Of a stretch of DNA of 64,000 nucleotides, positions 50,976-58,660 are shown piece by piece. The notes under the pieces are model-generated. The model did no database searches. It had not been told where the DNA came from and was given only the letters and a program-made list of their open reading frames with translations. Both the position numbers and the translations under genes were made by a program. Numbering within the stretch: position 1 is the stretch's first letter; every line of letters starts with the position of its first letter. The stretch covers positions 25,216 to 89,215 of the forward strand of contig NZ_JAINVH010000034.1 of the NCBI RefSeq assembly GCF_020400825.1, given 5' to 3'. The DNA comes from Streptomyces sp. HPF1205 (GTDB lineage: Bacteria; Actinomycetota; Actinomycetes; Streptomycetales; Streptomycetaceae).

Positions 50976-52416
50976 CGAGGTATGCCTCCAGTCCGTGCCG
51001 GCCGCCTTCGCGCCCGTAACCGGACTCCTTGTAGCCGCCGAACGGCGAGGTCGGGTCGAACTTGTTGAACGTGTTGGCCCACACCACCCCGGCCCGGAGC
51101 CTGTTCGCCATCGCCAGGATGCGCGAGCCCTTCTCCGTCCAGATCCCGGCCGACAGGCCGTACGGGGTGTTGTTCGCCTTCTCCACCGCCTCCGCCGGGG
51201 TGCGGAAGGTCAGGACGGACAGGACCGGGCCGAAGATCTCCTCGCGCGCGATCCGGTGCGCCTGGGTGACCCCGGTGAACAGGGTCGGCGCGAACCAGTA
51301 GCCGGAGGACGGCAGTTCGCACGGCGGCGCCCACCGCTGCGCGCCCTCGGCCTCGCCGGACTCGGCGAGCTCGGTGATCCGGGCGAGCTGCTCGGCCGAG
51401 TTGATCGCGCCGATGTCGGTGTTCTTGTCCAGCGGGTCGCCGACCCGCAGCGTGCTCATCCGCCGCTTCAGCGCGTCCAGCAGCTCGTCCTGGACCGACT
51501 CCTGCACCAGCAGCCGGGAGCCCGCGCAGCAGACGTGGCCCTGGTTGAAGAAGATGCCGTTGACGATGCCCTCGACGGCCTGGTCGAGCGGGGCGTCGTC
51601 GAAGACGATGTTGGCCGCCTTGCCGCCCAGTTCGAGCGTGACCTTCTTGCGGCTGCCCGCGACGGTCCTGGCGATGGCCTTGCCGACCTCGGTGGAGCCG
51701 GTGAAGGCGACCTTGTCCACGTCCTCGTGCGCCACCAGGGCGGCGCCCGCGTCCCCGTACCCCGGGACGATGTTGACCACGCCGCGCGGCAGTCCCGCCT
51801 GGCGGCAGATGTCGGCGAAGAACAGGGCGGTCAGCGGGGTGGTCTCGGCGGGCTTGAGCACCACGGTGTTGCCCGCGGCCAGGGCCGGTGCGATCTTCCA
51901 GGCCAGCATCAGCAGCGGGAAGTTCCACGGGATGACCTGACCGGCCACGCCCAGCGGCTTCGGGTCGGGACCGAAGCCGGCGTACGCCAGCTTGTCCGCC
52001 CAGCCCGCGTAGTAGAAGAAGTGCGCGGCCACCAGCGGCAGGTCGACGTCGCGGGTCTCGCGGATCGGCTTGCCGTTGTCCAGGGACTCCAGGACGGCCA
52101 GCTCGCGCGAGCGCTCCTGCACGATGCGGGCGATGCGGAACAGGTACTTCGCGCGTTCGGCGCCCGGCAGCGCCGACCACTTCTCGAACGCCCGGCGCGC
52201 CGCCTTCACCGCCCGGTCCACGTCCTGCTCGCCGGCCCTGGCGACCTCGGCCAGCACCTCCTCGGAGGACGGCGAGACGGACTTGAAGACGCGGCCGTCG
52301 GCGGCCTCGGTGAACTCGCCGTCGACGAACAGCCCGTACGAGGGCGCGAGGTCGACGACCGCGCGGGACTCGGGCGCGGGCGCGTACGCGAACGGCTGGG
52401 ACTTTTCCGCGGCCAT
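50968..52416 (-). CDS. aldehyde dehydrogenase, full-length
   Basis: 482 residues. VIPWNFPLLMLAWKIAPALAAGNT and VLKPAETTPLTAL bind NAD. FTGSTEVGKAI and VTLELGGKAANIVFDDAP supply the catalytic glutamate, and FFNQGHVCCAGSRLLV the catalytic cysteine. EEIFGPVLSVLTF is conserved. It follows deoC by 2 bp, so it probably oxidises the acetaldehyde released by deoxyribose-5-phosphate aldolase. The truncated ALDH-like gene overlaps its end. Confidence 0.92.
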   Translation of the reverse strand: MAAEKSQPFAYAPAPESRAVVDLAPSYGLFVDGEFTEAADGRVFKSVSPSSEEVLAEVARAGEQDVDRAVKAARRAFEKWSALPGAERAKYLFRIARIVQERSRELAVLESLDNGKPIRETRDVDLPLVAAHFFYYAGWADKLAYAGFGPDPKPLGVAGQVIPWNFPLLMLAWKIAPALAAGNTVVLKPAETTPLTALFFADICRQAGLPRGVVNIVPGYGDAGAALVAHEDVDKVAFTGSTEVGKAIARTVAGSRKKVTLELGGKAANIVFDDAPLDQAVEGIVNGIFFNQGHVCCAGSRLLVQESVQDELLDALKRRMSTLRVGDPLDKNTDIGAINSAEQLARITELAESGEAEGAQRWAPPCELPSSGYWFAPTLFTGVTQAHRIAREEIFGPVLSVLTFRTPAEAVEKANNTPYGLSAGIWTEKGSRILAMANRLRAGVVWANTFNKFDPTSPFGGYKESGYGREGGRHGLEAYLDV

Positions 52417-52418
52417 GA

Positions 52419-53513
52419 TCAATCCACCGTGACGTAGTCGGGACCGGAGTACCGGCCGGTGCTGAGCTTGTGGCGCTGCATCAGCAGGTCGTTGAGCAGG
52501 CTGGAGGCGCCGAAGCGGAACCAGTGCGGGGACAGCCAGTCGTCGCCGGCGGTCTCGTTGACCAGCACCAGGTACTTGATGGCGTCCTTGGCGGTACGGA
52601 TGCCGCCGGCCGGCTTCACGCCCACCTGCACGCCCGTCTCGCGGCGGAAGTCGCGGACCGCCTCCAGCATGAGCAGCGTGTTCGCCGGGGTGGCGTTCAC
52701 AGCGACCTTGCCGGTGGAGGTCTTGATGAAGTCCGCGCCCGCGAGCATCGCCAGCCACGAGCAGCGGCGGATGTTGTCGTACGTGGCCAGCTCGCCGTTC
52801 TCGAAGATCACCTTCAGATGCGCCCTGCCGCCTCCGCCGGGCCTGGCGCACGCCTCCTTGACGGCCTGGATCTCCTCGAAGACCTCCAGGTAGCGGCCGG
52901 ACAGGAACGCCCCGCGGTCGATCACCATGTCGATCTCGTCGGCGCCCGCCGCGACCGCCGCCGCGACGTCGGCCAGCTTCACGCTCCGCGCGGCCCGCCC
53001 GGACGGAAAGGCGGTGGCCACCGACGCCACCTGTATGCCGGAACCGGCCAGCGCGTCCTTGGCCACGGGAACCATGTCCGGGTACACGCAGATCGCGGCG
53101 ACCTGCGGGACCCCGGGGTCGGTGGGGTCCGGCCTGCGGCCCTTGGCGCACAGCGCCCGCACCTTGCCGGGGGTGTCGGCGCCCTCCAGCGTCGTCAGGT
53201 CGATCATCGAGATCGCCAGGTCGATGGCGTACGCCTTCGCGCTCGTCTTGATCGACCGGGTGCCCAGGGACGCGGCGCGGGCCTCAAGCCCGACCGCGTC
53301 GACCCCGGGCAGGCCGTGCAGGAAAGCGCGCAGCGCGCTGTCGGAGGAGGTCACCCCGGCGAAGCGCCGCATCGCCTCCCCGGGGGGAGGCGCGGACGAG
53401 GACTCGGCCGTGGAGTCGGGTACGGACCCGGGCGCGGATCCGGGTACGGGCACGGGTGCTGCTGCGGATCCGGATCCGGCTGGTGACCCGGCGGCGGACG
53501 CGACGGAAGACAT
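52419..53513 (-). CDS. deoC: deoxyribose-phosphate aldolase
   Basis: 364 residues, longer than typical bacterial DeoC (about 220-260) because of an Ala/Pro-rich leader and a eukaryote-type extended N-terminus. VAAICVYPDMVPVAKDAL, VATAFPSGRAARSVKLADV, HLKVIFENGEL, GADFIKTSTGK (Schiff-base lysine) and VGVKPAGGIRTAKDAI are all present. It splits deoxyribose-5-phosphate to glyceraldehyde-3-phosphate and acetaldehyde. The ATG at 53513 is 19 bp from the perfect CTACGCGCGTAG palindrome. It heads an operon with two ALDH genes. Confidence 0.94.
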   Translation of the reverse strand: MSSVASAAGSPAGSGSAAAPVPVPGSAPGSVPDSTAESSSAPPPGEAMRRFAGVTSSDSALRAFLHGLPGVDAVGLEARAASLGTRSIKTSAKAYAIDLAISMIDLTTLEGADTPGKVRALCAKGRRPDPTDPGVPQVAAICVYPDMVPVAKDALAGSGIQVASVATAFPSGRAARSVKLADVAAAVAAGADEIDMVIDRGAFLSGRYLEVFEEIQAVKEACARPGGGGRAHLKVIFENGELATYDNIRRCSWLAMLAGADFIKTSTGKVAVNATPANTLLMLEAVRDFRRETGVQVGVKPAGGIRTAKDAIKYLVLVNETAGDDWLSPHWFRFGASSLLNDLLMQRHKLSTGRYSGPDYVTVD

Positions 53514-53532
53514 GCTCACCAGACCACCATAT

Positions 53533-53544
53533 CTACGCGCGTAG
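53533..53544. promoter_or_regulatory. CTACGCGCGTAG operator of deoC
   Basis: A perfect 12-bp palindrome 19 bp upstream of the deoC start, where it would overlap the promoter of a leaderless or short-leader mRNA. Confidence 0.78.
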
Positions 53545-53590
53545 CGGAATGTCACTACCGGGACCCCGATCCAGTGTGCGGGAGAGCAGG

Positions 53591-53649
53591 TGCCGGACCG
53601 CGACCGGGTCGTGGCGAGAGCCGATGCCGGACCGCAACCGGGTCGTGGC
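53591..53649 (+). repeat. 25-bp direct repeat upstream of the PH-domain gene
   Basis: TGCCGGACCGCGACCGGGTC followed by GTGGC occurs at 53591-53615 and, with one change, at 53625-53649 (period 34 bp). It lies between the deoC operator and the downstream -10 box. Possible regulatory repeat or slippage product. Confidence 0.75.
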
Positions 53650-53685
53650 CGGGGCGGATCGCGCGGTGGGGCACAATCGGGCTCC

Positions 53686-54384
53686 ATGACGAGCTCCGAG
53701 CCCGACCGCCCGACCCCGTCCCCGGACACCCCCGGGGGCGGCAAGCCGCAGTACGCCGACCGCGTCTACCGATCGTGGCCCGGTGTGGTCGGCGGGGCGC
53801 TGCTGCTGGCCCTCGCCGGGTGGCTGGGGGGCGACGCGATCGCCCGCGGCAGCGGGCACACCCCCTGGCTGTCGATGGCGGCCCTGCTGCTGGCCGTCCC
53901 GCTGATCATCGCCTTCACGCTGCGGCCCGCGGTGTACGCGAACGACGACCGGATCCGGGTCCGCAACCCGATACGGACGATCACCCTGCCGTGGGCGGCC
54001 GTCGACTCGCTGCGGGCGGCGTACTCGACGGAGCTGTTCGCCGGCGACCGCAAGTACCAACTGTGGGCCATCCCGGTCTCGCTCCGGGCGCGCAAGCGCG
54101 CGGCCCGGCAGGAGGCCCGCGCACAGAGCGGCGGCGAGCCGCGCAGCCCGTTCGGGATGCCGGGGCCCGCGGTCCGGCGCCGCCCGCACCCCGGCGCCGA
54201 CGACACCATCCGCGCCTACTCCGACCAGGCCGTCGTCGAGCTGCGCGAGCTGTGCGACCGGCACCCCGTTCCCGAGGACCCCGGCGAGCGTCCCGCCGCC
54301 ACCGTCCGCTGGGCCTGGGAGGTCATCGCGCCCTCCGCCGCGGGCGCGGTCGTCCTGGCGATCCTCCTCGGCATCGGCGGCTGA
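53686..54384 (+). CDS. membrane protein with bacterial PH domain
   Basis: 232 residues. Two N-terminal membrane spans (GVVGGALLLALAGWLGG, then LSMAALLLAVPLIIAF) lead into a PH-like domain: AVYANDDRIRVRNPIRTITLPWAAVDSLRAAYSTELFAG. A third span is at the C-terminus. A CACAAT -10 box at 53672-53677 is 8 nt before the ATG, suggesting a leaderless mRNA. This family is common in actinobacteria, with no firm function. It is divergent from deoC. Confidence 0.82.
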   Translation: MTSSEPDRPTPSPDTPGGGKPQYADRVYRSWPGVVGGALLLALAGWLGGDAIARGSGHTPWLSMAALLLAVPLIIAFTLRPAVYANDDRIRVRNPIRTITLPWAAVDSLRAAYSTELFAGDRKYQLWAIPVSLRARKRAARQEARAQSGGEPRSPFGMPGPAVRRRPHPGADDTIRAYSDQAVVELRELCDRHPVPEDPGERPAATVRWAWEVIAPSAAGAVVLAILLGIGG

Positions 54385-54387
54385 GCC

Positions 54388-54488
54388 GGCACCGCGCCCG
54401 GCACCGCGCCCGGCCCGGCACCGCGCCCGGCTCGGCCCCGCGTCCGGCCCTGTACCGCGCCCGGCTCGGCACCGCGTCCGGCTCCGCA
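54388..54488 (+). repeat. degenerate GC tandem repeat between convergent genes
   Basis: Units of about 13-22 bp built on GGCACCGCGCCCGGCTC recur five or six times between the PH-domain gene and the acetyltransferase gene, ending at a CTCGCGGAGGCG stem-like region. It is probably a slippage-prone spacer that may also act as a terminator. Confidence 0.65.
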
Positions 54489-54530
54489 CCTCGCGGAGGC
54501 GAACCCGCCGCGAGGTGCCGGGCCCGCGCG

Positions 54531-54971
54531 TCAGGCCAGCCGCAGGTCGATCCAGGGGATCGTGTCCCCCGGCAGCAGGTAGCGCTCGATCTCGGTGAAC
54601 CCGTGCTTCTCGGCGAACCTCAGGCCGTCGGGTTTGGAGGACAGCACGACCGTCTCGATCACCTCGGCGCCCAGCTCGCGCGCCCGCCGCAGCCCGCGCG
54701 CGTAGAGCTCCTCGCCGTAGCCCCGCCCTCGGTGGCCGGGCAGCACCCGGGCGATGACCGTGGCCGTCGCCGTGCCGTCCAGCGGCGGGCGTACGGTGCT
54801 GCAGCCCACGAGCACGTCGCCGGCGTACGCGACCTCAAGGTGGTTGCGGCGGGCGCGTTCGCGCACGTCCTCCGGCGACAGGACGTGCGTGGGGACGACC
54901 GTGTTGTGGACGTGCCGCCAGTCGGCGAGCTCGGGGTCGCTCTCGGGGCTGATGACGCGAAGACCTGACAT
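54531..54971 (-). CDS. GNAT-family acetyltransferase
   Basis: 146 residues. VLVGCSTVRPPLDGTATATVIARVLPGHRGRGYGEELYARGLRRA includes the acetyl-CoA-binding R/QxxGxG/A segment (HRGRGYGEEL). ETVVLSSKPDGLRFAEKHGF is the usual C-terminal motif B region. It transfers an acetyl group to an unknown amine. It reads alone, far from the mutase gene. Confidence 0.85.
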   Translation of the reverse strand: MSGLRVISPESDPELADWRHVHNTVVPTHVLSPEDVRERARRNHLEVAYAGDVLVGCSTVRPPLDGTATATVIARVLPGHRGRGYGEELYARGLRRARELGAEVIETVVLSSKPDGLRFAEKHGFTEIERYLLPGDTIPWIDLRLA

Positions 54972-55279
54972 CGCAGCAGGAAACCCGAGTGCGGCCCGGC
55001 CCGTCAACGCGATTGCCCGCGCGGGCCGCCGCGGTCCCGCCGGGCCGGTCCCGGGCCCGGGCCCGGCCCGGCGGCTCCCGGTCGGACGCGGCGAGCCGAG
55101 CGGGGCGCCGGGTCCTGACGCCGCCGCCGGGGGGCGCGCCCGCCTGGGCGGCCCCGGCCGGCCGCCGCCCGGCGTGTGGGCAGCGCGCGAGGGGAGGGCG
55201 GCGCCTGAGTCAGCGGCGCGGCGGCCGGCGGCGAGCCGGCGCCCGGCCGTCGCGTACGCCCCGCCCGCGGCCCGCCGCC
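54972..55279. other. 308-bp very GC-rich gap without a gene
   Basis: The sequence is mostly runs of G and C with GCCGCC/GGCCGG blocks (55010-55275). It lies after the 3' end of the mutase gene and upstream of the acetyltransferase gene. Several hairpins could form; I see no promoter, ribosome site or gene beyond chance frames. Confidence 0.5.
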
Positions 55280-56971
55280 TCAGATCCCGGCCGCCGCCGC
55301 GAAGTCGCGCTTCAGCGCGGACAGGACGTCCGCCGCCGCGGCCCGTGCGGCGGGCAGTCCGGCCGTGTCCGCGACGGGCAGCACGACCTCCAGGTAGCAC
55401 TTGAGCTTCGGCTCCGTGCCGCTCGGCCGCACCACGACCCGCGCGGACTCCACCTCGCGCTCGGGGTCGGCGGCCAGGCGGTACCGCAGCCCGTCGGTCG
55501 GCGGCAGCCCGCCCGCGCCGTCCGCGAGGTCCTCCGCGGTGGTGACCGTCAGCCCGGCGAGGGCGGCCGGCGGGCGCTCGCGCAGCCGGTCCATCGCCGC
55601 CCCGATCAGGGAGAGGTCGGCGACGCGCACCGAGAGCTGGTCGGTGGCGTGCAGCCCGTGGGCGATCGCGAGCTCGTCCAGCAGGCCGGACAGCGAACCG
55701 CCGTCCGCCTTCAGGCCCGCCGCCAGTTCGGCCACCAGCAGGGCCGCGGTGATGCCGTCCTTGTCCCGCACCCCGGCCGGGTCGACGCAGTAGCCGAGCG
55801 CCTCCTCGTACCCGTAGCGCAGGCCCGGTACGCGGGCGATCCACTTGAAGCCGGTCAGCGTGTCCTCGTAGCCGAGTCCGGCGCGTGCCGCGACGCGCGA
55901 CAGCAGCGAGGAGGACACGATGCTCGCCGCGAACACGTCCCGGTCCGGCTCGACCGCCCCCCGCCGTACCAGGTGCACGGCCAGCAGCGCCCCCAGCTCG
56001 TCGCCGCGCAGCATCCGCCAGCCCAGCGGCGCCTCGGCGTCGGGCACGGCCACGGCGCACCGGTCCGCGTCGGGGTCGTTGGCGATCACCAGGTCCGGGC
56101 CGGCTCCGCGCGCCGCCTTGAACGCCAGGTCCATCGCGCCCGGCTCCTCCGGATTGGGGAACGCGACGGTCGGGAAGTCCGGGTCCGGATCCGCCTGTTC
56201 GGCCACCACCGCGGGCGCGGGGAAACCGGCCCGCGCGAAGGCCGCGGTCAGGGTGGTCCGCCCCACCCCGTGCATCGGCGTGTAGACCACGTCGATCGCC
56301 CGCGGGCCGCCGCCGGCGACCACCGCCGCCGCCCGTTCCAGGTACGCGGCCACGACCTCCTCGCCGAGCACCTCCCAGCCCGCCCCGGGCCGCGGCACAT
56401 CCGCGAGCGCGCCCACCGCCGCGATCTCGGCGGCGATGTGCCCGTCCGCGGGCGGCACGATCTGCGAACCGTCGCCCAAATACACCTTGTAGCCGTTGTC
56501 CTGCGGCGGATTGTGGCTGGCCGTCACCATGACCCCGGCGGCCGCGCCCAGGTGCCTGATCGCGTACGCGAGCACGGGCGTCGGCAGCGGCCGCGGCAGT
56601 ACGGCCGCGCGCAGCCCGGCGCCCACCATCACCGCCGCCGTGTCCCGCGCGAACTCCTCCGACTTGTGGCGGGCGTCGTACCCGACCACCACGAGGCCAC
56701 CGCCCCGTTCCCGCAGGTACGCCGCCAGGCCCGCCGCCGCGCGGATCACCACCGCCCGGTTCATCCGGGCGGGACCGCCGCCCAGCGGACCCCGCAGACC
56801 GGCCGTGCCGAACTCCAGCGGGCCGGAGAAGCGCGCCGCCAGATCCGCCGACGCGTCGGCGTCGTCCTCCTCCGCGGCGGCCAGCAGCGCCGCGAGCTCC
56901 TCGCGCGTCTCCTCGTCCGGGTCCTCGGCGATCCATCGCCGTACCTCGTCCAGCGGCTGTCGGGTGGTCAT
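55280..56971 (-). CDS. phosphohexomutase/phosphopentomutase (PGM2-like)
   Basis: 563 residues from the ATG at 56971. The four signature loops are VMVTASHNPPQDNGYKVY (catalytic serine), IANDPDADRCAVAV (metal), YGYEEALGYC (sugar) and VVRPSGTEPKLKCY (phosphate). Length and motifs match the PGM2/PgcA group, whose human member is a phosphopentomutase. Placed between purine nucleoside phosphorylase (77 bp upstream) and deoC, it likely converts ribose- and deoxyribose-1-phosphate to the 5-phosphates. Annotation as phosphomannomutase would miss this. The role is inferred from context. Confidence 0.9.
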   Translation of the reverse strand: MTTRQPLDEVRRWIAEDPDEETREELAALLAAAEEDDADASADLAARFSGPLEFGTAGLRGPLGGGPARMNRAVVIRAAAGLAAYLRERGGGLVVVGYDARHKSEEFARDTAAVMVGAGLRAAVLPRPLPTPVLAYAIRHLGAAAGVMVTASHNPPQDNGYKVYLGDGSQIVPPADGHIAAEIAAVGALADVPRPGAGWEVLGEEVVAAYLERAAAVVAGGGPRAIDVVYTPMHGVGRTTLTAAFARAGFPAPAVVAEQADPDPDFPTVAFPNPEEPGAMDLAFKAARGAGPDLVIANDPDADRCAVAVPDAEAPLGWRMLRGDELGALLAVHLVRRGAVEPDRDVFAASIVSSSLLSRVAARAGLGYEDTLTGFKWIARVPGLRYGYEEALGYCVDPAGVRDKDGITAALLVAELAAGLKADGGSLSGLLDELAIAHGLHATDQLSVRVADLSLIGAAMDRLRERPPAALAGLTVTTAEDLADGAGGLPPTDGLRYRLAADPEREVESARVVVRPSGTEPKLKCYLEVVLPVADTAGLPAARAAAADVLSALKRDFAAAAGI

Positions 56972-57048
56972 GTCCGCGCTCCTCCAGGTCTGCGGTGTGC
57001 CGGGGCGGTGTGGCTGCGTCGCGGTGCGGCCGCTTCGCGGTGTGCCGG

Positions 57049-57858
57049 TCACAGGCGTGAGAGGACCCGTCCCAGCAGCTCGCCCATCCGGCTCGCCGAC
57101 TCCCGGCCCGCCTCCAGGACCTCCTCGTGGTTGAGCGGCTCTCCCGTCATCCCCGCGGCGAGGTTCGTCACCAGGGAGATCCCCAGCACCTCCGCGCCCG
57201 CCTCACGCGCGGCGATCGCCTCCAGTGCCGTCGACATGCCGACCAGATCCCCGCCTATCGCGCGGACCATGCCGATCTCGGCGGGCGTCTCGTAGTGCGG
57301 GCCGGGAAGCTGCACGTAGACGCCCTCCTCCAGCGACGGGTCGACCTCGCGGCACAGGGCGCGCAGCCGCGGCGAGTAGAGGTCGGTGAGGTCGACGAAG
57401 TTCGCGCCGACTATGGGGGAGGTGGCGGTGAGGTTGATGTGGTCGCTGATGAGGACGGGCTGGCCGGGGCGGAAGCCGGGCCGCAGGCCGCCGCAGCCGT
57501 TGGTCAGCACGACCGTCTTGCAGCCGGCGGCCACCGCGGTGCGCACCCCGTGGACCACGGTGGCGACGCCCTTGCCCTCGTAGAGGTGGGTCCGGCCGAG
57601 GAAGACCAGTGCCCGCACGCCTCCGCTGCGCACCGAGCGCAGGCGGCCCGCGTGGCCGGCGACGGCCGGGGCGGGGAAGCCGGGCAGGTCGGTGATCGGG
57701 ATCTCGTGGTCGGGGACGCCGAGCCCGTCGGCGGCGGGGACCCACCCCGACCCCATGACCAGGGCGACGTCGTGGGTCTCGGCGCCGGTCAGCTCGCGCA
57801 GGCGGGCGGCGGCGGCGTCGGCCGCGGCGTAGGGATCGGAGTTCACGGAAGCGTTCAC
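57049..57858 (-). CDS. punA: purine nucleoside phosphorylase (trimeric class)
   Basis: 269 residues from the GTG at 57858 (VNASVNSDPYAAADAAAARL); a GTG at 57864 is an alternative. ALVMGSGWVPAADGLG, AGHAGRLRSV, LGRTHLYEG, LTNGCGGLRPGFRPGQP, VQLPGPHYETPAEI and GMSTALEAIAAREAG are diagnostic. It cleaves purine (deoxy)nucleosides to base and pentose-1-phosphate. A TACTCT -10 about 7 nt before the start suggests a leaderless mRNA, and the perfect CTACGCGCGTAG is 25 bp upstream. The mutase gene follows on the same strand. Confidence 0.94.
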   Translation of the reverse strand: MNASVNSDPYAAADAAAARLRELTGAETHDVALVMGSGWVPAADGLGVPDHEIPITDLPGFPAPAVAGHAGRLRSVRSGGVRALVFLGRTHLYEGKGVATVVHGVRTAVAAGCKTVVLTNGCGGLRPGFRPGQPVLISDHINLTATSPIVGANFVDLTDLYSPRLRALCREVDPSLEEGVYVQLPGPHYETPAEIGMVRAIGGDLVGMSTALEAIAAREAGAEVLGISLVTNLAAGMTGEPLNHEEVLEAGRESASRMGELLGRVLSRL

Positions 57859-57883
57859 GCGCACGAGAGTAACCTGTCTTGGC

Positions 57884-57895
57884 CTACGCGCGTAG
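57884..57895. promoter_or_regulatory. CTACGCGCGTAG operator of purine nucleoside phosphorylase
   Basis: A perfect 12-bp palindrome about 25 bp upstream of the start and just upstream of the TACTCT -10 box, where a repressor would block the promoter. Confidence 0.78.
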
Positions 57896-57961
57896 ACGCC
57901 TCTGCCCAAAGGTGTCCGTAAATCGGATGCACAGCTGATCGGCGTCACCCGCCCGGTGTCC

Positions 57962-57990
57962 GCCGTCCGGGTGTGGCAGCCCCGGACGGC
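57962..57990 (-). terminator. hairpin after the gamma-glutamylcyclotransferase gene
   Basis: GCCGTCCGGG (57962-57971) and CCCGGACGGC (57981-57990) form a perfect 10-bp stem with a 9-nt loop, 6 bp past the stop of the leftward gene at 57997. Confidence 0.75.
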
Positions 57991-57996
57991 CCACCC

Positions 57997-58434
57997 TCAG
58001 CAGGGCCGTTTGCGCAGCTCCATCACGTAGTCGTGCGGCGCCCCCGCCGACTCCGCCGCGTCCGCGAGCTCGCCGAGGTAGCGGGCGGACGGCAGCCCGC
58101 CCTCGTAGTCGTTGAGCACGTACAGCCACGCCGCCACGTCGCCCTCCAGGGTGTGGACGCGCACGGTCGCGCGCCGGTAGATCCCCATGGGCACGCCCTC
58201 CCACCGGTCCATGGACTCCTCGTCCACGGGCGCGATGTCGTAGAGCCCCACGAACACCTGGCGGCGGGGCGCCTCCACCACCGTGGCCAGCGCGCCGTCC
58301 CAGCCCATCTGCTCGCCGCCGAAGGTCAGCCGCCACCCGTCGAGCCACCCCGTCCCCCGCAGCGGTGAGTGGGGCGCCCTGCGCGTCATCAGCCGCGCGT
58401 CGAGATTGCTTGCGTAGGCGGCATAGAGCGACAT
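57997..58434 (-). CDS. gamma-glutamylcyclotransferase-like protein
   Basis: 145 residues. LYAAYASNLDARLMTRRAPHSPL carries the YxSN substrate-binding loop, and FVGLYDIAPVDEESMDRWEG the conserved glutamate region of the GGCT/AIG2-like barrel. These proteins form 5-oxoproline from gamma-glutamyl amines. It has its own hairpin terminator and is divergent from the LpdA-like gene. Confidence 0.86.
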   Translation of the reverse strand: MSLYAAYASNLDARLMTRRAPHSPLRGTGWLDGWRLTFGGEQMGWDGALATVVEAPRRQVFVGLYDIAPVDEESMDRWEGVPMGIYRRATVRVHTLEGDVAAWLYVLNDYEGGLPSARYLGELADAAESAGAPHDYVMELRKRPC

Positions 58435-58660
58435 GCCATGAGACTACGGCCAACCCCGCGTGCCGGAGCATTCGGCCGCGCGCCCGGCGCACGGGGCGCG
58501 AGGACGGGAGCGGGGGCGCTCGAGGGCGCCGGGGAGCGCCGGGTTGTCGGCGGCGGGAGCCGGGGGCCGGGTGGTGGTTCGCAGGGGGCCGGGCACCCGG
58601 GCGCCGAGTGCCGTGCGCCCCGTGCGCACCATCCTTGGCGCGTGCGGGACAATGGGACAT

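Noticed and set aside
54388..54488. Possible CRISPR array in the repeat-rich spacer
   Set aside because: Units are short, degenerate and directly adjacent, without uniform spacers. The same applies to 61346-61520 and 60162-60202.
54699..54706. GCGCGTAG half-site in the acetyltransferase gene
   Set aside because: Only half of the palindrome is present, within coding sequence.
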